From: Rhizobium sp. CCGE531
Lineage (GTDB): Bacteria > Pseudomonadota > Alphaproteobacteria > Rhizobiales > Rhizobiaceae
Direction of reading: 5' to 3'
Assembly (NCBI RefSeq): GCF_003627795.1
Contig: NZ_CP032684.1
Span: 2,891,001-2,955,000, forward strand
Length of the DNA: 64,000 bases
Part shown: piece after piece, positions 8,889-17,015 of the stretch
Layout of the letters: each line of letters opens with the position of its first letter
Numbering within the stretch: position 1 is the first letter of the stretch
Notes under the pieces: model-generated
What the model was told of the DNA's origin: nothing
Seen by the model: the letters and a program-made list of their open reading frames with translations, nothing else
Database searches by the model: none
Translations under genes and position numbers: made by a program

Positions 8889-9278
8889 TTGAGCGAAGAA
8901 ATCATCACACTTTACGACGCGATCGGTGGCGACCGCACGGTGCGGGCACTGACTTCGCGCTTCTACGAATTGATGGATACGCTGCCCGAGGCAGCCAATT
9001 GCCGCGCCGTGCATCCGCCGAGCCTCGCAGGCTCGCAGGAGAAATTCTACGAATACCTGACCGGCTATCTCGGCGGTCCGCAGCTCTATATCGAGAAGCG
9101 TGGCCATCCCCGCCTGCGCAGCCGGCATTTTGTCGCCGCCATCGGCCCGAAAGAACGCGACGAATGGCTGCTGTGCTTCCGCCGCGCCATGGATGAAACC
9201 ATCGAAAACGAAAAGCTGCGGGCCGTTATCTGGGAGCCGGTCGAGCGTCTGGCCTTCCACATGCAGAACAGGGAATGA
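8889..9278 (+). CDS. Group II truncated haemoglobin (globin-like)
   Basis: A 129-residue globin of the truncated group II type. It begins EEIITLYDAIGGDRTVRALT and carries GHPRLRSRHF, in which the last His is the expected proximal haem ligand, then ERDEWLLCF. Such proteins bind O2 or NO and are linked to nitrosative or oxidative stress. I used the TTG at 8889, which has AGGGG eight bases upstream. Another TTG 12 codons upstream is possible and no ATG fits. It is followed after seven bases by the DUF423 gene, suggesting co-transcription. Confidence 0.85.
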   Translation: MSEEIITLYDAIGGDRTVRALTSRFYELMDTLPEAANCRAVHPPSLAGSQEKFYEYLTGYLGGPQLYIEKRGHPRLRSRHFVAAIGPKERDEWLLCFRRAMDETIENEKLRAVIWEPVERLAFHMQNRE

Positions 9279-9285
9279 GGAAAAC

Positions 9286-9663
9286 ATGAGCATTGGCGCC
9301 GTAATCCGTCCGGCCACCCTGTTTGTCGCCGGTCTCCTCGGCGGTGGCGGCGTCGCGCTTGCCGCAGCCGCCACTCATGGCGGCGACACGCATTTCCTCG
9401 GCGCCGCCTCGACCATGAGCCTCGCCCACGCCCCTGCCCTCCTGGCGCTCTATGCGGGATATGATCGCATCCGCACAGCGCCGGCCGCCGCTATTCTGCT
9501 GGGATTGGGAACACTGATCTTCGCCGGCGATCTCGTCATCAGGCATTTCGGCGGCGGCTCGCTCTTTCCGATGGCCGCTCCGACGGGCGGGATGGGCATG
9601 ATCGCCGGCTGGGCGGCGGTAGCAATCGGCGCCTTTTTCAGAACCGGTGCGACCAAGGCCTGA
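9286..9663 (+). CDS. DUF423-like small membrane protein
   Basis: A 125-residue protein with about four hydrophobic segments, rich in Gly and Ala. The N-terminal helix and the ATHGGDTHFLG segment resemble the AFGAHGL region of the DUF423/YgdD family. The function is unknown. It has a GAGG ribosome site and follows the globin gene by seven bases. The DUF423 assignment is pattern recognition and should be checked by profile search. Confidence 0.72.
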   Translation: MSIGAVIRPATLFVAGLLGGGGVALAAAATHGGDTHFLGAASTMSLAHAPALLALYAGYDRIRTAPAAAILLGLGTLIFAGDLVIRHFGGGSLFPMAAPTGGMGMIAGWAAVAIGAFFRTGATKA

Positions 9664-9698
9664 GAGAAAGCTGCCTTACGGGGACAGGCGGCTCTGCC

Positions 9699-10013
9699 TC
9701 AAATCCCCGGAACGACAGCGAAGCCCTCGAATTGCGGCGGGCCCCAATAGAGGCGCTTGTTATCGCCAGCGCTACGATGCGCCGTGCGAAAATGTTCGGA
9801 TTTCGTCCAGTTGATGAAATCTTCTTCGCTATGCCAGATGGTGTGCGAGGAAAACAGCGTATAGCCCTCTTCGATATCCGCCTTGCCGCGCAGGAGACGG
9901 AACTCAAGAAAACCGGGCACTTCCGATAGCCGGGAATCGCGCCCTCTCCACACCTCTTCGAATTCGCCCTCCAAACCGATGACGACCTTGAAGCGGTTCA
10001 TGGCAATATACAT
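9699..10013 (-). CDS. IsdG/HmuQ-type haem-degrading monooxygenase (ABM domain)
   Basis: The 104-residue protein has one ABM ferredoxin-like fold. The IsdG-class catalytic triad can be matched: Asn6 (AMNRF), Trp69 (INWTK) and His79, with the same Trp-to-His spacing of ten as in IsdG/IsdI. It should cleave haem to release iron in the cytosol. Rhizobial and Brucella relatives (HmuQ/HmuD class) sit near haem uptake genes, as here. It is the last gene of a three-gene leftward cluster whose promoter carries a RirA-type iron box. An antibiotic-biosynthesis monooxygenase of other function is the alternative, but the triad argues against that. Confidence 0.83.
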   Translation of the reverse strand: MYIAMNRFKVVIGLEGEFEEVWRGRDSRLSEVPGFLEFRLLRGKADIEEGYTLFSSHTIWHSEEDFINWTKSEHFRTAHRSAGDNKRLYWGPPQFEGFAVVPGI

Positions 10014-10031
10014 GGCAACCTCGTTCGACGA

Positions 10032-10310
10032 TCAGACCTTCTTGCGACGGGCGACAGTCTTATCCACGTCAGGTGCAAAGGCAACGACATTCGCGCCGTT
10101 ACGGCTCGTCTCGTCCAGCGGCTGATCCGGCGCCTCTCCCGGCCGCCGCGCCTTCGAGGACGGGAAGGAGGCAATATTGGCGGCACGCTGCTGCTCTTCG
10201 GCGCGGCGCATCAGCAATTCATAGAGTTCGGGCACAAGCCCGTCGCCATTCCGTGCGGCCAGCTTGTGCAAGCCGATCAGCACAAACCGGTCAGGGCCAT
10301 TATCGATCAT
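10032..10310 (-). CDS. Uncharacterised 92-residue protein in iron-boxed operon
   Basis: I do not recognise this protein. The N-terminal part (DRFVLIGLHKLAARNGDGLV) looks helical, then comes a charged stretch, a low-complexity Pro/Ser/Arg middle and a basic RRKK end. No signal peptide or membrane segment is visible. Its start overlaps the DUF2325 stop by four bases (ATGA), and the monooxygenase gene begins 18 bases after its stop, so it is surely in the same operon. An adaptor role in haem or iron handling is only a guess. Confidence 0.7.
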   Translation of the reverse strand: MIDNGPDRFVLIGLHKLAARNGDGLVPELYELLMRRAEEQQRAANIASFPSSKARRPGEAPDQPLDETSRNGANVVAFAPDVDKTVARRKKV

Positions 10311-10705
10311 CGGGAAGCATCTCGTTCGTTCATGGTATGCAGCGCCCGCTCGAGGCTGGACTTGCTGCCATTGCGCAAGGGAATGAACGCCTTGCCGAAT
10401 TTCTTGCAGCCTGTCTTTACCCGCAGGCAGGCATCATGGCTGATGCAATCGATCGGGCAGAAGACACAGTCAACCGACGGCAGCACGGTATCGATGCGGG
10501 ATACCGCCTCGCGCAGGCCGCCATCATGATGGATCAGCTCCGCGCCGAAGCTGCTGGCGATCTGGCGCAGATGCGCCACCTGGCAATCGCGACCGCCCAC
10601 ATAGAGGAAGCTGCGCCCATCAAGAGTGGATTTTCCGGAAGCCTGCGCCGTCGTCTGCGTCTCACGGCTCTCGCGGCCAGAATCCCTCTTCCCCTTACGC
10701 GCCAT
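10307..10705 (-). CDS. DUF2325 domain protein
   Basis: The 132-residue protein has a basic, low-complexity N-terminus of about 30 residues and then the DUF2325 pattern: FLYVGGRD, the LIHHDGG motif near residues 57-63, and a cysteine-rich segment. Cysteines are at 80, 83, 87, 93 and 100 within CVFCPIDCISHDAC, plus Cys41. The conserved Cys and His suggest metal or cofactor binding, but the family function is unknown to me. It is the first gene of the leftward operon ending in the haem monooxygenase, with an iron box about 95 bases upstream, so low-iron expression is likely. Confidence 0.82.
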   Translation of the reverse strand: MARKGKRDSGRESRETQTTAQASGKSTLDGRSFLYVGGRDCQVAHLRQIASSFGAELIHHDGGLREAVSRIDTVLPSVDCVFCPIDCISHDACLRVKTGCKKFGKAFIPLRNGSKSSLERALHTMNERDASR

Positions 10706-10788
10706 GCATCACCCGTTTGCTGGTTGCTCTTACGCGCTCGATTCCATTGAGCGCGAGGCGACCATATTAAACTTGATTTTTGCAGTAA

Positions 10789-10813
10789 AGTATAAAGTTG
10801 ATAATTTTCATCA
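10789..10813 (-). promoter_or_regulatory. RirA-type iron box and -10 for the DUF2325/haem monooxygenase operon
   Basis: TGA at 10799-10801 and TCA at 10811-10813 are separated by nine bases, matching the TGA-N9-TCA iron-responsive operator of rhizobial RirA. On the minus strand a TATACT -10-like hexamer (10789-10794) follows immediately, so a bound repressor would cover the promoter core. Confidence 0.62.
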
Positions 10814-10840
10814 TATTTTATTGCGCCACTGGCCCGAGGA

Positions 10841-12097
10841 CTAGCGTCCCCCGACCTGAACCGCCTGCATGAACGGCCAGGTCGGCCTACCCCACTCCGA
10901 AGGCAGCGGCGGAAATGGCGCCGCATTCCGGATCTGCTCCATCACGGCTTGATCCAACGCGGAGTCTCCGGAGCTGCGTGTCAGGGAAAGGGACCGGAGC
11001 TCGCCACCGGAACCAATCAACAAGTTTACGACAAGCGTCAGGCCCTTCTCATATTTGGAGGACACGCGCTGTACGTAGCGCCGAATACGGGATTGTATTT
11101 TACCTTTATAATTCGCGACGGCGGCATCACCCGAGCCCGTATGTCGGGCGTTCGCTTGCGAATTGGTGTCCGCCTGCGCCGTCTCGGTACCCTCGGCGGA
11201 CCCTCGCTTGGTATCCTCCCGGCCCTCCCCTCGTGACCCCGACTTTGCCTTGACGACCTTTGCGGCAGGCTTCTTGACTTCCTTCGGCTTCTCGACTGGC
11301 CTCGGCTTTTCCACGGGCGTTACTGCTGCCGCGGGCGGCTCGATTGGCTGGGCTTCGGCGACCTCGGCCTCCATGGGCTGCACCGGTTCGGCCGGCTGAA
11401 TGACCGTCGTCTCGGCCGGTGCCTGCGTCGCCAATATCTGCGGCTGCTCCGGCACGACTGTCGTGGGTTGAGCCTGCTCGACAGGCGCGACGGGTTCGGC
11501 ACTTTGCGCCTGCTGTGTCTCGGCTTCCTGTGGCTGAACGACATCCGGCCGCAGTGGCTGAGTCTCTTCCGGCGTTACCTCGGTCGGCTGAACCGTCTGC
11601 GGCTGCACGGCCTCGGCCATCACCTGTTCAGGTTCGGTCTGCGGCATCTCCTCGCCGGCAGCCATCTGATCCGTATCGGAATTGCCGATCATGATAACGC
11701 TGACCGTATCGCCCGCCTCCTCCTGCGCCTCTTCCGGCGCCGCGACGAAGGTCACCAGCAACACCGCAACGATCACGGCATGGAACAGGCAGGACCCCAT
11801 GCCGGAGAAAAGAAGCGATGTCTTGCGCCCAGCAACGAGCTCACGCGGCCTTTCGGGCAGCGCGTCCATCGGCAGGTGTTCCGCCGTCTCGGCAGGCGCG
11901 GCTTCACCTGGGTGATCCGGAAAAGAACTGATCTCGGTAAATCGGCTGTAATGCGCGACCGCTTCGCCGGCCGGCGGTCGCGGCGCGCCGTCGAGGCCGG
12001 TCAGCTCGTGGCCCGGCAGCACGCTCGGATAGTTGTCATTCATGCCACCGCCTGAACGGCGGCGCTCCATGGAAACCTTCGCCGAGCGCATCGCCAT
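10841..12097 (-). CDS. tonB: TonB-family energy transducer
   Basis: A 418-residue TonB. It has a cytoplasmic N-terminal region of about 95 residues, longer than usual, and a single transmembrane anchor at about residues 98-118 (SCLFHAVIVAVLLVTFVAA). A long Pro/Gln/Glu/Val-rich periplasmic spacer follows, then a C-terminal TonB domain (IQSRIRRYVQRVSSKYEKG to the end). TonB passes the proton-motive force to outer-membrane receptors such as haem receptors. It lies four bases after the small exported-protein gene and shares its iron-boxed promoter. exbB and exbD are not in the window. Internal starts at Met10 and Met19 are possible. Confidence 0.9.
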   Translation of the reverse strand: MAMRSAKVSMERRRSGGGMNDNYPSVLPGHELTGLDGAPRPPAGEAVAHYSRFTEISSFPDHPGEAAPAETAEHLPMDALPERPRELVAGRKTSLLFSGMGSCLFHAVIVAVLLVTFVAAPEEAQEEAGDTVSVIMIGNSDTDQMAAGEEMPQTEPEQVMAEAVQPQTVQPTEVTPEETQPLRPDVVQPQEAETQQAQSAEPVAPVEQAQPTTVVPEQPQILATQAPAETTVIQPAEPVQPMEAEVAEAQPIEPPAAAVTPVEKPRPVEKPKEVKKPAAKVVKAKSGSRGEGREDTKRGSAEGTETAQADTNSQANARHTGSGDAAVANYKGKIQSRIRRYVQRVSSKYEKGLTLVVNLLIGSGGELRSLSLTRSSGDSALDQAVMEQIRNAAPFPPLPSEWGRPTWPFMQAVQVGGR

Positions 12098-12101
12098 GGC
12101 G

Positions 12102-12560
12102 TCAACCCTCGAACGGAACTGATGTCTGCGAACGAGTCGTCAGCGCCGCCTTACATTCGCCGGCTGCGGGGCCGTCGCATACCGGCGTATCATTGATGAT
12201 GATGCGCGATACGGTCTCGCACTTCACGCCTGGCATGTCGAATTGCCGCACTCGCTTCTTGCCGAGCGGCAGGTCGCGGAAGTCGAGAACGGTGACACGG
12301 TCGACCGCGTTCTTGTCGTTGAAAAAGGCGAGTTCGAAGGAAATCTTGTTGATCGGCGTCGCCATGTCGTTTTCGGCGACGAAGGTCATCATGCACCCCT
12401 TCTGCGAAGGCGCCAGCGCGTTGAGCTCGACGTCGAGCTTGTGAGCAACTGCCGAGCTGGGTGCCGCTGCCGCATTCGCATCCTGGGCGAAGGCGGGAAG
12501 AGAGGATGCCGTGGCAAACAACCCCGAGATAGCCAGCGCCAGGATCGTTTTCGTCAGCAT
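12102..12560 (-). CDS. Small exported protein upstream of tonB
   Basis: I do not recognise a named family. The 152-residue protein has a clear signal peptide (MLTKTILALAISGLF, probable cleavage at AFA-QD) and a mature beta-rich domain of about 125 residues with four cysteines (KGC, VKC, PVC, GEC) that could form disulfides. The start was set at the second ATG because AGGAGG lies seven bases before it and only one base before the first. It is transcribed from the iron-boxed promoter shared divergently with hmuP and is followed after four bases by tonB. A periplasmic role in TonB-dependent iron or haem uptake is inferred. Confidence 0.78.
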   Translation of the reverse strand: MLTKTILALAISGLFATASSLPAFAQDANAAAAPSSAVAHKLDVELNALAPSQKGCMMTFVAENDMATPINKISFELAFFNDKNAVDRVTVLDFRDLPLGKKRVRQFDMPGVKCETVSRIIINDTPVCDGPAAGECKAALTTRSQTSVPFEG

Positions 12561-12638
12561 CGGCATGCCTCCTGAATAGGTTTTGACGCGTACCTTCCCG
12601 GCCGGCGGCCTTGGCGTGTAGCGTCGAATTTTTAAACT

Positions 12639-12653
12639 TGACTTTGTCAGTCT
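12639..12653. promoter_or_regulatory. Near-consensus iron box overlapping the hmuP promoter
   Basis: TGA at 12639-12641, nine bases, then TCT gives one mismatch to TGA-N9-TCA. It overlaps a plus-strand -35 TTGTCA (12644-12649), which is followed after 17 bases by -10 TATGAA (12667-12672), pointing to hmuP. Confidence 0.5.
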
Positions 12654-12676
12654 CCTATTGCGTCTTTATGAAACCA

Positions 12677-12691
12677 TGACTATGAGAGTCA
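12677..12691. promoter_or_regulatory. Consensus iron box in the divergent tonB/hmu promoter region
   Basis: TGA (12677-12679), nine bases and TCA (12689-12691) match the RirA operator exactly. On the minus strand TTGACT (12687-12692) and ATAAAG 17 bases further on form a plausible promoter for the exported-protein and tonB genes, so the box would cover its -35. Confidence 0.62.
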
Positions 12692-12725
12692 AGTTAAATT
12701 TGGCCGGACAAGGGTTCGGCCACCG

Positions 12726-12926
12726 ATGAATTTTCAGGCAAAACTAAACAGGATGATTGCTGAGAAGACCCCAACGCCGCCGCTGGAATGCACGGCCGCA
12801 CCGCAGATAAGAATTGTCGAGAGCGCGGATATTTTCCGTGGCCAGACGGAAATCATGATCAAGCACCAGGGCGTTATCTACCGCATGAAGATTACGCGCC
12901 AAGGCAAACTCATACTCAACAAATAG
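12726..12926 (+). CDS. hmuP: Haemin uptake protein HemP/HmuP
   Basis: This 66-residue protein ends in the conserved HemP/HmuP core, from RIVESADIFRGQTEI to YRMKITRQGKLILNK. In rhizobia HmuP is a small regulator needed for expression of the outer-membrane haem receptor, and it heads the haem transport operon, as it does here ten bases before hmuS. The receptor gene itself is not in this window. Confidence 0.92.
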   Translation: MNFQAKLNRMIAEKTPTPPLECTAAPQIRIVESADIFRGQTEIMIKHQGVIYRMKITRQGKLILNK

Positions 12927-12935
12927 GCATGACAG

Positions 12936-13991
12936 ATGACTGAGACGACCCGACCGACCCCCGCCGAAATCCGCGCCTTCCGCGCCGAAAACCCGAAGAT
13001 GCGCGAGCGTGACATCGCTGCCCGCCTGGATATTTCCGAAGCTGCCCTGGTTGCGGCCGAAGTCGGCATTTCGGCCATCCGTATCGATGCAAATGTCGAT
13101 CGCTTTCTGGAGCGGATTGCCTCGGTCGGCGAGATCATGGCGCTGTCACGCAATGAAAGCGCCGTGCACGAGAAGATCGGCGTCTATGAAAATATGAAGT
13201 TCGGCGTGCAGGCGGCCATCGTGCTGGGCGAGAATATCGACCTGCGCATCTTCCCGAAGCGCTGGGTGCATGGCTTTGCCGTCACCAAGACCGATGGCGA
13301 TCAGAAAAAACTGAGCCTGCAGTTCTTCGACAAGGCCGGCGATGCCGTCCACAAGGTGCATCTGCGCCCCGACTCGAATATTGAAGCTTATCACGCCATG
13401 GTCGCGGAACTGCGCATCGAAGACCAGTCGCAGGAATTCGCCGAAGATCGCTCGGGCTATGACAATGGCGCGACGGATGGCGACGTCAGCCGTGACGAAT
13501 TGCGCGACCATTGGAGCCGCATGACGGACACGCACGAATTTTTCGGCATGCTGAAGAAGCTGAAGATCGGCCGCCAGGATGCGATCCGCACCGTCGGCGA
13601 CGATTATGCATGGAAGCTCGATGCCGGTGCGGTCGCCGAGATGATGCACGCCTGCGTGCGCGAGGGACTGCCGATCATGTGCTTCGTCGCCAATGAGGGC
13701 ACGGTGCAGATCCACTCCGGCCCGATCCACAATGTGCAGACCATGGGTCCGTGGATCAATGTCATGGATCCGACCTTCCATCTGCATCTGCGGATGGATC
13801 ACATCGCCGAGGCCTGGGCCGTGCGCAAGCCGACCAAGGACGGCCATGTCACCTCGCTCGAAGCCTATAATGCCAAGGGCGAAATGATCATCCAGTTCTT
13901 CGGCAAGCGGAAGGAAGGCTTCGACGAGCGCCCCGATTGGCGCGCCATCATCGAAAGCCTGACAAGAGCCGGCACCAGTGTCGCCGCATGA
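12936..13991 (+). CDS. hmuS: Haem-degrading/haem-carrier factor HmuS (HemS/ChuS family)
   Basis: A 351-residue cytoplasmic protein with the duplicated HemS/ChuX fold. The N-terminal half contains LRPDSNIEAYHAM and the C-terminal half PTFHLHLRMDHIAEAW with KPTKDGHVTSLEAY. It accepts haem from the HmuTUV importer and stores or degrades it. It sits between hmuP and hmuT in the rightward operon. With the IsdG-type enzyme to the left, the locus may encode two distinct haem-processing routes. Confidence 0.93.
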   Translation: MTETTRPTPAEIRAFRAENPKMRERDIAARLDISEAALVAAEVGISAIRIDANVDRFLERIASVGEIMALSRNESAVHEKIGVYENMKFGVQAAIVLGENIDLRIFPKRWVHGFAVTKTDGDQKKLSLQFFDKAGDAVHKVHLRPDSNIEAYHAMVAELRIEDQSQEFAEDRSGYDNGATDGDVSRDELRDHWSRMTDTHEFFGMLKKLKIGRQDAIRTVGDDYAWKLDAGAVAEMMHACVREGLPIMCFVANEGTVQIHSGPIHNVQTMGPWINVMDPTFHLHLRMDHIAEAWAVRKPTKDGHVTSLEAYNAKGEMIIQFFGKRKEGFDERPDWRAIIESLTRAGTSVAA

Positions 13992-14001
13992 GGGATGGTT
14001 C

Positions 14002-14934
14002 ATGACGATGTTTAGGAACTTCAAGCGCATCAGGCCATGGGAAGTCACCCTGACCATGGTGGTGATGGCGTTACCGCTCCTGCCGGTCAATCCGGTCGCC
14101 GGCTTCGGCAGCCTCGTGCGCCATGCGCATGCCGCCGAAACGTCCAAGCTGGATACCTCACGCCTCGTTTCCATCGGCGGCGATGTCACCGAGATCGTCT
14201 ATGCGCTCGGTGAGGAAAAGCGGCTCATCGCCCGCGACTCCACGAGCCTCTATCCGAAGGAAGCAACCAAGCTTCCCGATGTCGGCTATATGCGCGCCTT
14301 GTCTCCGGAAGGCATCCTGGCCGTCAATCCGACCGCCATCATCGCCGTCGAGGGTTCCGGCCCGCCGGAAGCACTGGCCGTGCTGCGCAACGCCAGCCTG
14401 CCCTTCGAAACCGTGCCGCAGCACTATGACCGCGACGGCATTCTGAAGAAGATAGAGATCGTCGGCGCGCTGCTCGGCGTGCCGGAAAAGGCGAAGGCAC
14501 TGGAAGTCAAGGTCGGAGCCGATCTCGATGCGGCGATCGCCGATTCCGCCAAGCGTCCGGAGGCCGAGCGCAAGCGGGTGCTCTTCGTGCTCAGCAACCA
14601 GAATGGCAAGATCCTCGCATCGGGCAGCAACACGGCTGCCGATGGCATCATCAAGCTCACAGGCGCCGTCAATGCGATCAGCGGCTTTTCCGGCTACAAG
14701 TCGGTGACCGATGAAGCGATCATCGAAGCCAAGCCCGACGTCATCCTCATCATGGATCGCGAAGGCCCGCTGTCGATATCGAACGAGGACCTTCTCAAGC
14801 AGCCGGCGATTTCGCTCACGCCGGCCGCCAGCCACAAGGCGATCGTGCGCATGGACGGCCTGCATCTGCTCGGCTTCGGACCGCGCACCGCGAGCGCCAT
14901 TCGCGAGCTGAACGCCGCGATCTACGGAGGCTGA
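14002..14934 (+). CDS. hmuT: Periplasmic haem-binding protein HmuT
   Basis: A 310-residue type III binding protein with an N-terminal export signal (basic MTMFRNFKRIRPWE, hydrophobic core, AHA-AET cleavage) and the BtuF/HmuT fold: RLVSIGGDVTEIVYALGEE, LPDVGYMRALSPEGIL, and the C-terminal RMDGLHLLGFGPRTA. The start ATG has GAGGG seven bases upstream and follows the hmuS stop by ten bases. An in-frame GTG further upstream would overlap hmuS and is less likely. Confidence 0.92.
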   Translation: MTMFRNFKRIRPWEVTLTMVVMALPLLPVNPVAGFGSLVRHAHAAETSKLDTSRLVSIGGDVTEIVYALGEEKRLIARDSTSLYPKEATKLPDVGYMRALSPEGILAVNPTAIIAVEGSGPPEALAVLRNASLPFETVPQHYDRDGILKKIEIVGALLGVPEKAKALEVKVGADLDAAIADSAKRPEAERKRVLFVLSNQNGKILASGSNTAADGIIKLTGAVNAISGFSGYKSVTDEAIIEAKPDVILIMDREGPLSISNEDLLKQPAISLTPAASHKAIVRMDGLHLLGFGPRTASAIRELNAAIYGG

Positions 14935-14935
14935 C

Positions 14936-16045
14936 GTGGCATTCAACGATGCCATGGCGGGATTGAAGCAGATGTCGCAAAACACGGCACGCCGTCGCGA
15001 GGGAGATCGCACCGCGCTTGCGGTCCTCGTCATCGCCGGTCTCGTTCTGGTTTCGGCAGCCGCATTTCTCTTCTCCATCACGACAGGCGCCTCGAATGCT
15101 TCGGTCATCGACGTGATCGCTGGCATGCTGGGCGGCGGTACGGAAAGCGCACTCAGCAATCGCGACCGCATCGTCATTTTCGACATCCGCCTGCCGCGCG
15201 CCATTCTCGGCTTCCTGATCGGCGGCGGACTGGCGGTATCGGGGGCGGTCATGCAGGGCCTCTTCCGCAACCCCTTGGCCGATCCGGGTCTGATCGGCGT
15301 ATCCGCCGGCTCCAGCCTCGGCGCCGTGTCCATGATCGTCCTTGGCGGTGGCGTGCTTGCTCCGGTCGCGCATTTTCTCGGCATCTTCGCCCTGCCCATT
15401 GCGGCTTTCATCGGTGGCCTGGTGACGACCATGCTGCTCTACAAGGTCGCAACCCGGCAGGGGCAGACATCCATCGCGACCATGCTGCTTGCGGGCATTG
15501 CGCTCGGTTCGCTCGCTCTCGCGGCAACCGGAATCCTCATCTACATGGCCGACGACCGGCAATTGCGCGACCTCACCTTCTGGAGCATGGGATCGCTGGC
15601 GGGCTCGACCTGGAGCAAGGTCAGCGGTGCCGGCCCCATCATCCTGCTTTCCCTGCTGCCGCTTCCCTTCATGGCGCGCGGCTTGAATGCGCTGACGCTC
15701 GGCGAGGCGGCAGCCTTCCACATGGGGATATCAGTCCAGCGGCTGAAGAATATCGCCGTGGTCAGCGTCGCGGCGGCGGTCGGCGCCTCCGTCGCCGTCA
15801 GCGGCGGCATCGGCTTCGTCGGCATCGTGGTGCCGCATATCCTGCGCATGGTCATCGGACCTGATCACCGCTTCCTCCTGCCGGCGTCCGCTCTGCTGGG
15901 CGGCGCATTGCTGATCGTTGCCGATGTGGTGGCACGCACCATGGTTTCCCCGGCTGAGTTGCCGATCGGCATCCTGACGGCCGGCGTCGGCGGCCCCTTC
16001 TTCCTGTGGATGCTGCTGCGACAGCGCTCGCGGCTCAGCCTGTGA
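14936..16045 (+). CDS. hmuU: Haem ABC transporter permease HmuU (FecCD family)
   Basis: A 369-residue permease of the BtuC/FecCD family with about ten transmembrane helices. Family signatures include GAVMQGLFRNPLADPGLIG near residue 105 and GFVGIVVPHILRM near residue 300. It begins with GTG directly after the hmuT stop, with GGAGG five bases upstream, so translation is coupled. It forms the haem channel with HmuV. Confidence 0.94.
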   Translation: MAFNDAMAGLKQMSQNTARRREGDRTALAVLVIAGLVLVSAAAFLFSITTGASNASVIDVIAGMLGGGTESALSNRDRIVIFDIRLPRAILGFLIGGGLAVSGAVMQGLFRNPLADPGLIGVSAGSSLGAVSMIVLGGGVLAPVAHFLGIFALPIAAFIGGLVTTMLLYKVATRQGQTSIATMLLAGIALGSLALAATGILIYMADDRQLRDLTFWSMGSLAGSTWSKVSGAGPIILLSLLPLPFMARGLNALTLGEAAAFHMGISVQRLKNIAVVSVAAAVGASVAVSGGIGFVGIVVPHILRMVIGPDHRFLLPASALLGGALLIVADVVARTMVSPAELPIGILTAGVGGPFFLWMLLRQRSRLSL

Positions 16046-16052
16046 GCCTGCG

Positions 16053-16844
16053 ATGATCGATGTCTCCAATCTCAGCGTCCGGCTTTCCGGCAAGGCCGTC
16101 GTGCAGGATATGTCCTTCACGGCCGAGGCCGGAACGCTGACGGCGATCTGCGGCCCGAACGGCTCCGGCAAGACCACCACGATGAAAGCGATCTCCGGCG
16201 AACTGGCCTATCACGGCTCCGCGCAGATGAACGGCGCCGAAATCGGCAAGCTGGAAGCCTGGCGGCTTGCCGAAATGCGGGGTGTCCTGCCGCAGGCAAG
16301 CTCCATCTCCTTTCCCTTCACCGTCCGTGAAATCGTTCGCATGGGCCTAACCAGCGGGCGCAACCGTCACCCGGAGCAGGCCGACCGCACGGCTGCGGAG
16401 GCCCTTGCCGCCGTCGATCTTGGCGGCTTCGAAGGGCGCTTCTACCAGGAGCTTTCCGGCGGCGAACAGCAGCGCGTGCAGCTTGCCCGCGTGCTCTGCC
16501 AGATCCCGGAACCCGTCATCGACGGCAAGCCCTGCTGGTTGCTTCTCGACGAGCCGGTCTCCAGCCTCGATATCAGTCACCAGCTCACCATCATGACGCT
16601 TGCCCGGCAATTCTGCCGGCGTGGCGGCGGCGTCGTCGCAGTGATGCACGATCTCAACCTGACTGCGCTCTTCGCCGACCGGATGCTTCTGCTCAAGAAC
16701 GGCCGGCTGCAGGCCGAGGGCTCGGTCAAAGACGTGCTGACCGACCGTCATCTTCAGGACGTCTTCGGCTGCAACCTGCGGGTTAACCGCATTCCCGCCG
16801 ACGGCGTCCCCTTCGTTCTCGCGCACAGCGCGCTGATCGACTGA
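16053..16844 (+). CDS. hmuV: Haem ABC transporter ATP-binding protein HmuV
   Basis: A 263-residue ATPase with Walker A GPNGSGKTT near residues 34-42, signature LSGGEQQRVQ, Walker B CWLLLDEP and switch His in VMHDLN. It is the last gene of hmuPSTUV, seven bases after hmuU. No terminator is obvious. A stress-type promoter for the next genes begins about 20 bases after its stop. Confidence 0.94.
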   Translation: MIDVSNLSVRLSGKAVVQDMSFTAEAGTLTAICGPNGSGKTTTMKAISGELAYHGSAQMNGAEIGKLEAWRLAEMRGVLPQASSISFPFTVREIVRMGLTSGRNRHPEQADRTAAEALAAVDLGGFEGRFYQELSGGEQQRVQLARVLCQIPEPVIDGKPCWLLLDEPVSSLDISHQLTIMTLARQFCRRGGGVVAVMHDLNLTALFADRMLLLKNGRLQAEGSVKDVLTDRHLQDVFGCNLRVNRIPADGVPFVLAHSALID

Positions 16845-16866
16845 CCCTGCTTCAATCGAGCATTCC

Positions 16867-16892
16867 GGAACTTTTTGTTGCATCCGCGCGTT
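16867..16892 (+). promoter_or_regulatory. EcfG/RpoE2-type general stress promoter
   Basis: GGAAC (16867-16871), 17 bases, CGTT (16889-16892) matches the alphaproteobacterial EcfG promoter exactly. It lies 123 bases before the DUF883-like gene, which therefore looks like a member of the EcfG regulon encoded just downstream. Confidence 0.72.
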
Positions 16893-17015
16893 GAAACCAT
16901 GCGATCGAAAACAACGTTTCGAACGCTTGATCGTTTGGTCCGCCGAAGGATCTCCGATCATCGCGAACGAAAGGTGTCCTCCAAGGCACCCAAGCAAAGC
17001 GAAAGGGAGCTGAAC

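Noticed and set aside
16875..17015. Upstream extension of the DUF883-like protein
   Set aside because: It would start inside the EcfG-type promoter and lacks a ribosome site; the ATG at 17016 has GGGAG.
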